NCBI RefSeq assembly: GCF_032854445.1
Contig: NC_088300.1
Location: forward strand, 4,404,001-4,468,000
Reading direction: 5' to 3'
DNA length: 64,000 bases
From: Liolophura sinensis
Taxonomy: Eukaryota; Mollusca; Polyplacophora; Chitonida; Chitonidae
In this document: positions 9,737 to 21,461 of the stretch, one piece after another
How positions within the stretch are numbered: position 1 is the first letter of the stretch
Layout: each line of letters starts with the position of its first letter
The notes under the pieces: generated by a model
Told to the model about the DNA's origin: nothing
The model's database searches: none
What the model saw: only the letters and a program-made list of their open reading frames with translations
Program-made: the position numbers and the translations under genes

Positions 9737-12469
9737 ATGTCTGAAGAGAGCACTCCCCTGCTGGCTGGTCAACCCAAACGCTCCACCTGGCGGTATTACC
9801 TGCTAGAAGTGATCGTCTTCCTCTTCTGCGCAGCTCATTCCATTGGTGACCTGACTTCTTACCAGTATGTCTACACAAGCGTGGCTTCAGCACTCAACTA
9901 CACAGAAGACAAGAATTCCACGAATGATAAGGAATGCATCGCTAACAAATCCTATCCAAATTATGTGCTGGAGCAGAAGGTGGCCAAGGAAGCTGCAATG
10001 TACCAGTTGTACTTCGGGTTGGCTGCCGGAATCCCAGGTGTCCTGGCCTGTGTCATCTTTGGAACGTACTCGGACAAGATCGGGCGGAGATTTATGATGG
10101 TAATCTCTATGGTTGGGATTGGAGGTCGAGCTGCAGTCTATGTTGGAGTGTGCCACTGGAATCTGTCATTGTATTACCTTTATATAGGCTACGCAGTTGA
10201 GGGCATCTCAGGATCGTTACCCACCATGGTACTCGGAATCATGGCATACTCAGCTGATATTTCCGCAGTGGGTAAAGCTCGTACCTTGCGTTTGGTTGTG
10301 GTCAATGCTGTTGGAGGTTTGGCAACGGCTGCCGCTTATGTCATATCGGGTTATACCATTGTGTGGTTGGGGTACGATTACACTTTTGCAGTGGTGGTCG
10401 GAACCTTTCTTGTCGCTTGTATTCTGATTCTCTTCCTTCCTGAAAGTCGTCAAGGACAAGGCATGGAAGACATGACTTTCAGACAATACCTTTACAGGGC
10501 CGTGAAATTCTACTTCGAAGGATCCAGGACGAATCCAAACAGATATTTTTACATATTCAGTATGTTAGCTTTTACCTGTGCAATCATCATTAACAACTGT
10601 ATATTCGGCACAGAAACTCTGTTCATGTTAAATTCTCCATTGTGCTGGATGTCTGTTAAGATTGGTGACTTCGGCGCTGCCAAGCAGACGTTCGAGAGAG
10701 TACTTGGTGTAAGCCTAATAGCTCTACTACTCAGGTGTTGTAGAGAGCATACCATTATCGTTGTCATTGGCATCTTGTACATTTCATCCTTGTCTGTGGA
10801 GGCCTTTGCCACGAACGATATGTTCATGATCATCGGTAAGTTATCTATGATACGTCTTCCCAAATTGGATGCACTCGTCGTAGTTGTTTCCCTGGTGTTT
10901 CATGAGATTGGACTGATGTTCTTTCATATATATATCCTTCTGTATTCTATGCCAAACCTCATAACACGGTTAACGGGCCTGTTCTACTCTTTCTGTCTCT
11001 ATATAGCTGCAGGCTTGGGAGTCGGAAGTCCTTCATTTTCTACAGTTATACGAAGTGTTCTATCTGGCAACACGGATAAAGATCATCAAGGTTTGTGGGC
11101 AGATCCAATATGAGTCGAGGGTTTGCTTCCCTTTCTCCTTAGCTTCCCAAATTCCCCAAACGTGTATAACATACAGTACTATTGTACATTGTAAACTCTA
11201 TCACACCCAGTTGTTTACAGTTTTATGCCACAAAACTTTCTCTGTATAGATTTAACTTGATTTTGAATAAGCATTCAACCAAATGACTGGAAGAACATAC
11301 AGTATGTCTCCTGCAGGTTTTACAGTAAACTGAACTCGTGAGGTAGGTTGTTTATCGTGTGTGTGATACGCCAGAGCAGATCAGCGTGTATTGCAAAGGG
11401 CATGAAGTACCATTCACAAGCGCACTCTACAGTATTTTGTATCACAACGGTTCGAACTAAGACGAGTTCCACAAGACACTTCCATTTCCATACAAAAAGC
11501 CACGTTTGAAAATTATACCGGAGATTTTTGGCCAAAAATCTTTTAGCGCAAATCCAGTTAAATTTTTCCTATTAATTTAGAATAGACTGTATAATAACCT
11601 TTCACAAAATATCAGTCTCATCTGCGCTTGTCTTGCGCTCAAAATCGGCAAAAAAGTTATACCGATTATCAACCGGGTTAAACTTTAGAATCCTTTTAGC
11701 ACTATAAATAGTACAGGTGCGAGTCTGATATTTACTGAAAGGCAATGATTAGAGCTACTCTTGGATAGATTTGATTAGCGAATATGGAATTTTTTTAAAA
11801 ATAAAAAAAAAAACCCTCAGGTATAGTCTCTTTAAACGGAACCAATCAGTAATTTCAGTAAACTCGGAGACATACAGTGTATTTTGTAAAAAGTTAGGAT
11901 TATATCAAAGACATTCATTGCCTTAAATAAAGTCGCTACAGACATATAACCACTGAGCATAAATTGTACTTTAGACCAAATTTTGCAACAATTCCTTACG
12001 ACTAATAAACCAATTAAGATCCGTTGGTAGGAAGTCGACACATACAAATTGGTACATATAAATATGCCCTTCCTAGCCCTAATTGTTTTTTTTTTACCTT
12101 TCAAGTTCTTTGCTTGTTTGTATTGAACATTGTTTTCTAAACAGGCCTTTTGATTATTGACCAGAATCGTCCGGTATGTTTGACGACTGGAATGTGAATT
12201 TGTGTTACAACGCCAAGTTTCAAGATTCTCTTGAGAATTCCAAGCAGTAGAGAAACCTGGCCTCTGTTACCTCTGTTGTTTTGATAGGAGCCCTTTTCGC
12301 CAGTACTCAGCTCTGTTCGTCCATCTTTACCGCCACCGGAACTATCTTGCTCAGCGCCATATATGAGTGGACAGTAGAGCTAATGCCAGGTGGAGTGTTT
12401 CTGGTAATGGCCGGCATTATATTGCTCGCCATGGCTTTCATGGGGTACGTAGAGAGTCTAAAATGGTAA
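9737..12469 (+). CDS. SLC46 / proton-coupled folate transporter-like MFS protein (exons 9737-10835, 11007-11090, 12288-12469)
   Basis: Predicted 454-residue, 12-TM plasma- or endolysosomal-membrane transporter. Exon 1 gives residues 1-366: TM1 about 21-39; an outer loop with sequons at N54, N60 and N70 plus C67; TM2 about 91-109; the MFS loop motif G109-T-Y-S-D-K-I-G-R-R118; and L-P-E-S-R ending TM6 near 238. In TM7-8 comes S-P-L-C-W (C303), which matches the PCFT disulfide partner of the first-loop Cys. Exon 2 (84 bp) carries an Arg (about 382) at the position of the substrate-site Arg of PCFT. Exon 3 begins G-A-L-F-A-S and ends in E-S-L-K-W-stop. Introns are GT-AG, phase 1. Intron 1 (171 bp) happens to lack stops in frame. 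I chose acceptor 11006 because it makes exon 2 equal in length to the - paralogue; 11012 is an alternative. Substrate is unknown: folate, heme, muropeptides and other anions are known for the family. Confidence 0.88.
10836..11006 (+). other. Intron 1 of the + transporter, stop-free in frame, with tandem acceptors
   Basis: Donor GTAAGT at 10836. Two AG acceptors six bases apart (CTATATAG at 11006 and CTGCAG at 11012). Intron length is 171 or 177, both multiples of three, and no stop occurs in the upstream frame. Retention would insert 57 or 59 residues without a frameshift. Confidence 0.75.
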
Positions 12470-12602
12470 TTATTGTGTTGACAAAGAGAACACGTTGGTA
12501 TCAATGACACTGAACTTTATTAAATATTTGGTGACAAGACATTCACAAGAAATTTAACAAACACAATTACATAAGTGACCATGAGTTTAATTAGAATACA
12601 GG

Positions 12603-12857
12603 GGGCCTATGTCGCTCAGTTGGTTAGCGCGGTAGCGCAGCGTAATGCCCTAGGGGGCTCTCACCAATGTGGTCGCTTTGACGCTCATGCTGGCTTCCTC
12701 TCCGGCAGTACGTGGGAAGGTCTAGCAGCAACCTGCGGATGGTCGTGGGTTTCGCCCGGGCTCTGCCCGGTTTTCTCCCACCATAATGCTGGCCGCCGTC
12801 GTACAAGTTAAATATTCTTGAGTACAAATACCAATCAAACAAATAAATAAATAAATT
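12603..12857 (+). mobile_element. tRNA-derived SINE, family 1, full length
   Basis: Intact-looking A box (GTCGCTCAGTTGGTTAGCGC), degenerate B-box region near 12678, then the body with GTACGTGGGAAGGTCTAGCA, AACCTGCGGATGGTCGTGGG and CCACCATAATGCTGGCCGCC, ending in an (AAAT)n tail. It lies just past the 3' end of the transporter gene. Confidence 0.9.
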
Positions 12858-13716
12858 AGAATACGATTGATCACATACCCATAATAAATAAATTGGTTCC
12901 TTTGAGGCAGTTCATGATGTAAACAGTGTGGAATATATTGTACACATATGTATGTATATATGTGTTGTTAAATACTCATGTCAGTATAACTAGAAAACAC
13001 ATTTATTTTAACAGCGGTGCAACATAGACATACATGTTTTCCTTTCTTTCTAGGATCGTCCATTACTTGATAACCAGACGCGAAGATATTTCTTTGAAGA
13101 CAATATGAAATGAATTACCAGATACTATACGACGATTATGTTTCAGAGAACATTTCAAATTTATCGTTTGTTTTTCTCATCGTAGATGGTCTGTGAAATA
13201 TAATTTCTCCTGAAAATACTGGTTCTCAGTTGTAAATCTGCTATTAATTGTTAATGTATGCAACGTGATGTGGACAATGCAAATTATTACCAAAAAGGCA
13301 AAAAATCATCCTTGTAAGTGAGATTATAAGCACAGTCTCCTGTGGTTTTACACAAGTAGACAATCAATGCACACAGTCCAACAGAGCTGTTCCCAGTGTT
13401 ATTACTCAACTGTTATAAACAACCATACATACACAAGCAAACAACTTCCTCCAAAGTTAAAAACAAATATTTCAATATCAGTCACAATACGCCGGAAATA
13501 ATGCCAGTAGTGCTCAGAGATGTGTGGGTGTTAAGTAATACGAGCTTCTTACAGCCCAGAGTGAGAAACTATGTCCTGTTTGTTTGTCGGTCGCCACAGC
13601 TTTAGAGTTGACACTACACATGTAATCACCAGGAGCAACGGATAATGAAAGCCATGATTGGCTGTTCAAAACTCCGACCACTCTCTATAAACTAGGTACA
13701 TATACTATTAAAACAG
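12858..13716. other. No supported gene
   Basis: AT-rich, with short CA and TA runs near 12940-12965. Nothing coding or structural is convincing. Confidence 0.4.
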
Positions 13717-13866
13717 GGGCTCCGGGTATACGTGGGAAGGTTTGTCAGCAACCTGCGGATGGTCGTGGGTTTCCCCGGTTTCCTCCCACCATAATGCTGG
13801 TCGTCGTCGTATAAGCGAAATATTCTCGAGTACGGCGTAAAACGCCAATCAAATAAAAAAAATATT
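13717..13866 (+). mobile_element. SINE, family 1, 5'-truncated
   Basis: Starts in the body (TACGTGGGAAGGTTTGTCAG) and runs through CCACCATAATGCTGGTCGTC to GCGTAAAACGCCAATCAAAT and an A-rich tail. The tRNA head is absent, as expected from incomplete reverse transcription. Confidence 0.85.
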
Positions 13867-14892
13867 AAAACAGGGGAGATAATTCTGAGACCGGCGTGGA
13901 TTATAGGTTATGGCTTGTACACTATATAGTGCTAGTTAAATCATATGCTGTATTGACTTTGTTTAGATCATGACTCTCAAGCGAACATAAAACTCACTAT
14001 GGATTGGTACTTATTGAATTGTAACTTTGGTTTTTTACATAAGCATGCTATTGATACCCTTTTGAAAGAAATATTTGCATATTTTAAACATGTCTATTGA
14101 ATTTCACAGTATGTCACCTATTTTTCAGATGCCCCACACTTTTTTTTATCATGTTCTGTACATGTGCATGCCGTATAAGCTGAGCATATATTTTGAGGAA
14201 TAGATGTTCACCACCTAGTTGCAATTATATACATACAGTAGTTGCACAAGTTCTATTCTTAAAATCAGTGCGCCTGGTGATTAAATAACTGACGTCTCGA
14301 CGATTCGTCCATATCAAAAGTGTTATAAAGTCTGAGGTTTTTTAAAGGATCTCGATTGATTAATGTTTTAATGATGCCATGCATTACGGGATTTAAATCA
14401 ATTTTGACATGAAGGTCTGTTACTCAGATATTTAAAATCAGACCCCTTTTTGTCAAAGAATTTAATTCATAAAGAACTATGGAGATTAGTTTTGCGTAAA
14501 ACAAAGAAACTTCAAATATTGAAAGTCAATATGATATATTACATTTGGGCTTACTAAGCAGCCATCGAAAGGAATATCTATTCCTGTTAATTCATAGCTG
14601 CATACTAAGGCGAAATATAGAATTACATGTTCATGTCAATATTCGAAGTAGAAAAAAGAGTTCTTCGCATCCGAATCAAATGTTGTTACTGAACGACCCA
14701 AATAGCGGGTACAACTGTTTGTTCATTACGTCCATACCTCACGTGTACTAGTGGTGACCTGTGATTTGGGAAATCTTACAGACGAATTTTTAACGAGTCA
14801 AAAGCCTTAGAAACCCTTTTTGTCGTGAAATACAGAGCGTCACGAAAGAATCAAACGTTAACTTCTACCGACACTCAGTTTAAAAACAGAGA
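13867..14892. other. No supported gene
   Basis: AT-rich unique sequence. An unsupported 68-codon frame lies at 14545-14751. Confidence 0.4.
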
Positions 14893-15240
14893 GCATCATT
14901 CATCTGAAAACCAGAGAGCATCATTTAATACCATTCATCTGAAAACCACAGTGCGCCGTTCGGTAGGATTCATCTGAAAACCACAGTGCGCCATTCGATA
15001 CGATTCATCTGAAAACCACAGTGCGCTGTTCGGTAGGATTCATCTGAAAACCACAATGCGCCATTCGATACGATTGATTCATTATAATTCAAATTGCATC
15101 ATTCAATGCGTCTCCAAAAAAGTGCATATTTCTATACCATTCATCTGAAAACCAGAGTGCATAATTCAATACCATTCATCTGAAAATCAGAGTGTATAAT
15201 TCAATACTATTCATTTAATGCCATTCATATAATATTCAGA
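14893..15240. repeat. 35-bp tandem array, about 9 diverged units
   Basis: Units share GATTCATCTGAAAACCACAG followed by TGCGCCATTCGATAC. Copies between 14940 and 15075 are most alike; the flanking ones are shorter or mutated. Confidence 0.85.
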
Positions 15241-15464
15241 AGACTGTGACACTGTTTAGGTAGAGACCATTGGCACGATAAAACAGCAAGACGGAGTAAC
15301 TATAATCAAAACCAATGCTTCTGTTCTAACTGTCACAATCACCCAACTATTAATTGTCCATAGAAGTGAGACACAAATGTGAGAAAGACCTCAGACAGCT
15401 AGAGAAAATTCGCAACACAGGTTAGACAGCTGGAGAAATGTGTTAACCTAAAGGTTAACATTGT

Positions 15465-15600
15465 AGCATCGCCTTCGTCGTAGTAGCGATGACACGATGA
15501 CCATCGCCTCGTACCACATATATAGTGTTATCCCTTGGTGCCATCGTGTCATTGCTTCATACCTTTCTCTCATCGCTTCGTGCCATTGTGTGTTGCTTTT
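15465..15600. repeat. Short decayed repeat (CATCGC-TCGTGCCAT)
   Basis: Several imperfect copies of CATCGC(T/C)TCGT and GCCATCGTGTCATTGC-like pieces. Weak; copies are unequal in spacing. Confidence 0.35.
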
Positions 15601-17221
15601 ACATGGAGTTCATGGCCGATTATGAGCGATCGCAAGCCTCCCCTCAATATAGCATACGCTTTGAGTTCGATCTGCTGATAAATCTATATGTGTTACATAC
15701 TTTCTCAACCCCAAAGGAACAAATAATATAAATAAATATGTAAAAATCAAAGATCTTGTGCTGCGTTGAGAAACCCGATAGTCCCGAACGTACAGTTACT
15801 TGTCGTCATGTTTCTTGAGATCAGCTGAGCGGAATTACCTTGAATAGGAGTCCTGAGTTTGTTCTGAGGAATTGAGGATCTATACTGATTTACGAAAATA
15901 TCGTTTTGAGGGAACCAAGAGATTCATACAGACATTATGGTGGCCTTAACAGAGATTCGCATCAATAAACCTCCGTGTTACGCGTGCAGAAAGCATGATA
16001 AAACTCCACACACTCACATCAATCTAATACTACTAGAATCGAGCTATGCCTGCCTGTGCGTAGAAAAACCCACACCTGAACAAAATTTCCCAGAGAGCTT
16101 GCGACAGACAACAGACCTCAACTTGTCTCAACAAAGTTTAATGATACTTTTCATTATATTAATGAAACATTCACTAGGTATGATCACTTGTAAAATCTGC
16201 AACAATCTGTCGTGAACTGTTAAATTATAGTTCGACTCTTGTAAACATGCCAAGAGATACAGTTACAGGGCGTTACGCCCATTTCCTGATATTCAAGTGG
16301 CTTAACCGGTATTGGCAAAGGAGGACCTATAAGCTTACTTCACACAAGAAAATGCTGGGGCTATACGTGGCTTTTAGCTTTTTGGTTAGAGACGTTTGGG
16401 ATAAGTCATGAATCAGTATTGATCTCAGGGAACCATTTCGTTTGAGTCATACGATAATGATTTTGCATGTGTTAATGAAAGTGACAATTGGCCATGTCCA
16501 CAGAAGTTGTCATTTGTGACGAAGAACTGTTACCGGTTAGCGCACTGTTTTCACGTGTTTCATATCAGTAAGATAAGATTAATTTTTGTGTTAATTATAT
16601 CAATCGCCTATATACGGTTCGTAGTTTCAATATGTATTGCCTTGTGGGAGAATTTAATCTGAATTATTTCTCCTCATTCGACAACTTGTTTAAATTAATA
16701 CTGCTGCTTATCTGGCTTTATTCAACACTTAGTGCTCGGCATGGGGAGTCATGTATATACTTTTCGGCTTAGTGTCAATAAACTGTGTTTCTCGTTTCTT
16801 CGCCATGGCGCTCCGAGAAGACAATGTCATTATATGTCAGAAATCGTGGGGACAAACCCAAAGCTACCATATGGATAATGCACAAGATTTGAACGAGAGC
16901 AACACCTTGTTGGGAATCATGGGTCCCCCTCAGAAATAGCACAGCTTGACCTTTAACAGCTTTTCGTCTTAGATCTTCCTCTTTTTCCCGTGACGATATA
17001 CTTGAAATACTGCCGAAGTAATGATTCATTCAATACCTTTTACCATCATCTGAATTTCCATTGTCTGAATTCCGTTTTCAGAATTATCAACTCTCTGAAA
17101 GAAACCATGTGTGACAAAAGAAGCACTACAAAAGTTTTCAGAAGATCTGTGACAGCGCTATTTCTGGGTCTAATATAGCATCACAGTTTATTCCGTGATA
17201 TGTATGAACTCATTTCAAACA
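15601..17221. other. No supported gene
   Basis: Contains unsupported frames such as 15937-16215 (+, 92 codons) and 16751-16939 (+). No domain, signal or splice context. Confidence 0.4.
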
Positions 17222-17345
17222 CAGAAGGTCGAGGGTTTACCCCGGGCTCTGCCGGGTTTTCTCTCACCATAATGCTGGCCGCAGTCCTATAAGTGAAATA
17301 TTCTTGAGTACGGAGTAAAACACCAATCAAATAAATAAAATCAAA
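17222..17345 (+). mobile_element. SINE, family 1, 5'-truncated
   Basis: GGGTTTACCCCGGGCTCTGC, CACCATAATGCTGGCCGCAG and GAGTAAAACACCAATCAAAT in order, with an AAATAAAAT tail. Confidence 0.85.
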
Positions 17346-17755
17346 CACTGAAAGGTCGAGTGTAAAGCTATGGTTTTAGAAGACGTATAAAGAAGACATT
17401 CTTTTTCTTTCTTTTTTTATTTCATCTTGTCTTTTCAATTCTTGTCAAAAGATGACATCACCATAATCCTTTACCGTCGACACAAATTGTTCACCACAGG
17501 CAAAATTGTGTTTTGTCTACAAACGGACTGTCTACCTGACATCTAATTCACCGTCAAAACCGCATTGGAATTCCATCGTTTCATCCTGACTTGAACAATT
17601 CTGATGAGAATGTAAAGATTGAAAAGGCTTATTTTTGATATTTAGACAGTTTACTACGGAGGCGTAAAATGGACATGGGGGCTTACTTTCTTTTTTTTTA
17701 ACTGTGCTGTTTTTCTCTTTTTTTTTAAGCAGTTCCAAAACAAAGAAGAATTCCC

Positions 17756-17949
17756 AGAAAAAAGATCTCCGACCCCGAGATAATCAGCCAGTCGGAGTAC
17801 GTTTTGTTTCGCGTTTTTGTTGAAACACTCATGTATGTGATACTAAGACTGGCTGTTACCAGCCAATCATTTATCGCGATTTAGACGAAACCACGAACGA
17901 AGTTGTAATCCCATTGGCTGATTATCTTGGGGTCCGAGGTCTTTTTCTT
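17756..17949. mobile_element. Hairpin-type MITE with ~35-bp imperfect terminal inverted repeats
   Basis: The left end reads GAAAAAAGATCTCCGACCCC then GAGATAATCAGCCA. The right end is its near reverse complement (TGGCTGATTATCTTGGGGTC then CGAGGTCTTTTTC). The centre holds a second small hairpin (ACTGGCTG-TTAC-CAGCCAAT). There is no coding capacity. I could not define a target-site duplication. Confidence 0.65.
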
Positions 17950-18488
17950 TGAGTTTTTCTTTTTGTTTTTCGTCTGCTCAAAAAAAAAAAAAAAAAAAGA
18001 AAGAAAGAAAAACTGCAATCTCTTTTTCTGGAATTTTTTTTAACCTGCTTAAAAACAAAAACAGAAAAATTCGGAATGCAAGGGTGGAAAAAATAAAAAA
18101 AAAGCACATTTAAAAAAATAAGGGAACCGCCATGTTCCTTTCATGGGTCCGTAGTTGACCAATTGCTTTATAATATAACATAATAATATATCATATCAAA
18201 ATGTTATAATTTAATATACCATGCTGCGATATAGGCAAGAATAACGGTACTGTTCAAGAGATCTTTTGGTTTTAGCAAACTCTGAATGACGGTTAGGAAA
18301 TTGAGGGGAAACAGGTGCAGGACTCTTTAACAGCGTGTCCTTCGATGTAAAAGTAAAGTGATGTTTATGAGAAATTTTAACACCTATTAAATATTGTGAA
18401 TATTAATCTCATCGTCATGATGACTTGCCTTTACTTCGATGACAAAATTGTTAAAACATCGAAATATTTTGGACATGCACAAAAAACA
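17950..18488. other. A/T-rich stretch downstream of the - transporter
   Basis: Holds a long A-run and GAAA repeats at 17980-18010. Probable 3' UTR and end of the - transporter gene; ATTAAA on the - strand occurs near 18206. Confidence 0.4.
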
Positions 18489-21432
18489 CTAAAGTATCAA
18501 TTTCAATTCCGGTGAGGTATTTCTACAGAGTAACAGAAATGGCAGATGAAATACTTGCATTATGAGAAGAGCACTAATCATGCAGAGGCCTGCCATGTAA
18601 AGGAACACGGCGCCTCTCATGAACCCAACGGTCAACTCGTACACCATGTTACATAGCACAGTCCCGGCTGTATTGCAGAAAGAATCAACCAACTGGAGGC
18701 TGGCGAAGAGGGCGCCTGGAATGATGGAACTGATTCATATTCAAGTTACTACTCAGTATATTAGAGTACTTCTGAGAATTGTTCCTCAGACAGGAGATCT
18801 AGATGTTACATTATCTCCTACATCAATCATGAGATTAACTCTGGAAACAAAACGAATAATTTGGAAGTGAGAATATGTCGCTGTCAATTTACCGACAAAC
18901 TGATTGGTAGATTGTTGCTAATACCACACTCAAGAATGTTTGCTTGATACGATGGAAGTTAGAGTTATGGATGGAGAAGGCCTGAGTGCTCGGGATAACC
19001 ACCGTCCTTTGGCAAATTACTGAACAACCTTTCCACATGCGAGGTACACGCTTGCAAGCCAGTTTGGTTAATCGCCTTGGAATACGTATTATCACCATGG
19101 TTCTATGAACAACGAGAGCCTGCTCGCCGGAATCTACAAATTCCATCATGCATCATGGCTAATACGGAATTAAACACAGCCCGATGAAACAAGCCCTTGT
19201 GGAATATAGGGCTTCCCCAGCAGGCAACGGTCGTAGAAGATGAGCTAGAAGACTTGTGTACAAGTATTTATAATGGATCAGTGAGATACGGAAAATTGGT
19301 TGGGTGGTTGGTTGAAGTTATTGGCGTCTCCTTTCAGCTGGATAATGTGCTCCAATACAAAGGTGTGAGTTGAACAATGTTGAACAAAATAAGAAGCGGT
19401 CATACATGAAAAAAAAAAACAAAAAAAAAAAAACAAACAAACGAGGAGGTCATTTCACAAGCACTAAATATAGAGGTAAGCTTTAGGTATGTGCAATGAA
19501 GAAATCATCCAGGATTGCTAAGCATGCAAATAAACAGACTTTGCTGAAGAGCTCTCATAATTACTACATACCTGCAGCAATAACATGCAAGACTGTTAAG
19601 CATGCAACGTAACAGGGTTCACGAAGAATTCACAAAATACATGTAGCAATAACATGCAAGATTGTTAATCATGCAACGTAACAGTGTTCACGAAGAATTC
19701 ACAAAATATGGAAAGAGAAAAAACTGAAAAGAACCAAGACAGGCGTCAAACCTACAGACATTAAGCTGAAATTGACATAACGGCTGCTGGATTCGAACAC
19801 TTGCTGACCAAAAAGACATAACAAAGACTATATTACCTTGGTGGTCGACATCAGTTTTGGAGGATGCCATTGTTTTTAATAACAACTTATATGGTGTATC
19901 TGAGAATCCCAATGTTGCCACTGAAAAAAAGATGGTCAGTGAAGACCTTAGACCTCGTTTAAAAGCAATCATAGTAAACGCTCATATAATTACCAGGACT
20001 GACAGTTGAATAGTCATTTGATACAGCAATCGGAATTGAATGAAATTGTTATCTGTTTACTTGTTTATTTGATGATTGTTTATGATGTGGGTTTATGTTG
20101 GGGACAGGTTTATACGTTGATGAAAGTGGATGGAAGATTACGGTCCTTCATGAGATACATGATATCATGTCATGATATATAATAATATACGATGAACAAA
20201 TATTTGCATACATATTACGGGTTTTGAAACGAGTTTATAATTATCACAGACGTTTCCTTACGCAGCAAAAGGGCAAATTTTGAAACACAATTCAACTTAC
20301 CTGCATACATCATTATGGCTGTTTTGGAAAAGGCCTCGAGACAGAATGATCCAACAAGTACAAGACCAAGAAATACAGCAGAGAGCTCTTCCGTCGCGCA
20401 TTTCAAAAGAACTACCAAAGCAGCTAGACTAATCGCATTACGAATGCCTGAAGATATAGCTTGGTAGTCTCCAATCCGCGCAGAATCCCAGCAAAAGGGT
20501 GAATCTAGTAGATACAACACTTCCATTCCATGCCTCTGAATGCTTCCCAAGACGGCGAAAAACAACGACCCACCGCAAAGGAAATACAAATATCTGTAAG
20601 GGTTGGTTTTGGACTTTTCAGTGTAGAAGCGGAAAGCTCTGTTGATGTATTGTCTGAATGACAAAGTCTGCATATGCTTCCCGGATCGGCTTTCGGGTAA
20701 GAAGGCTATGAAAGAAAGTGTAAAGGCATCAGTACCGAGAACGATCAGAAACGTGCATTTGAAACCAAGGAATTGGGTAGCATAACCATACGACAAATAC
20801 GCCACAATCTCGGAAAATCCTGATACAGATAGCACGATCATCAACCTCAATGATCGACTCTTGCCAGACTGTGTGACGTCAGCAGTGTAGGCTGAACATG
20901 CGAGTATCATCGTGTTGAAAGAACCACCGAGGCCTTCGAGAATATATCCCACAATCACATAGCTCAAAGACAAATTGAACTGTATGGCGATAATGTAAGC
21001 AATGTATCTGCAAGCCACCAATACTGTAGAAAGAACCATCAGGAACCGGCGACCAATTTTGTCCGAGTAGGTTCCATAGATTACTCCAGAAAATAAGCCA
21101 GGGACTCCGCTGGCCAGGGCAAAGTACAGCTGCCAGGAGGATGCGTAGGCACTTACTTGCTGTTGCAGCTGGTACTGGCGGCTGCTCTTATTGACATCAC
21201 ACACCGAACTGTTGTCACTGAAATTGTCCGGGTTGAAATTCAGCTTAACAGAGGCAAACTTGTACATGTACTGGTAACACACCATGTCTCCCATAACGTA
21301 ATTGGTCATATAAGAAAGTAATACGAATTCAAGAAGATACTGTCTGTAGGATGTACGGGCTGTGCTAGACAGCTGGACATCGTTTGGCATAATTAAAGGA
21401 TCTGTGTCAGTGGAGTTTTTACCGCCATCCAT
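18489..21432 (-). CDS. SLC46 / proton-coupled folate transporter-like MFS protein, paralogue of 9737-12469 (exons 21432-20301, 19920-19837, 18715-18489)
   Basis: Predicted 480 residues, 12 TM segments. I start at the first ATG (21432), which follows an acceptor CCATTTCAG by 29 bases; the open frame upstream has no better ATG. Exon 1 encodes residues 1-377: TM1 about 31-48; an outer loop with sequons N70, N74 and N81 and C78; the loop motif G120-T-Y-S-D-K-I-G-R-R129; L-P-E-S-R near 249; and S-P-F-C-W-D-S (C314), strikingly like the same stretch of PCFT. Exon 2 (84 bp) ends D-V-D-H-Q-G and carries Lys where the + paralogue and PCFT have Arg. Exon 3 begins G-A-L-F-A-S. All junctions are GT-AG, phase 1, at the same places as in the + gene. 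The C-terminal tail is longer than in the paralogue. Substrate unknown. Confidence 0.88.
19510..19710. repeat. 69-bp tandem repeat in intron 2 of the - transporter, about 3 units
   Basis: Two close copies (GCAATAACATGCAAGA-TGTT, then CATGCAACGTAACAG and TTCACGAAGAATTCACAAAA) lie 69 bp apart at 19577 and 19646, preceded by a diverged third copy. Confidence 0.75.
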
Positions 21433-21461
21433 CTTTAACGATGTTTCTATACTAACACGTG

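Noticed and set aside
10836-11113. Continuation of the + transporter frame to 11113 as its C-terminus
   Set aside because: It reads through an intron with GTAAGT donor and AG acceptor and then past a second donor; the paralogue and the exon at 12288 supply the true C-terminus.
12603-12680. tRNA gene
   Set aside because: A-box-like sequence belongs to the SINE head; no cloverleaf with paired acceptor stem.
15937-16215. 92-codon + frame
   Set aside because: No recognisable family and no supporting context.
18889-19149. 86-codon frame inside intron 2 of the - transporter
   Set aside because: No recognisable domain; lies wholly inside an intron with good flanking splice sites.
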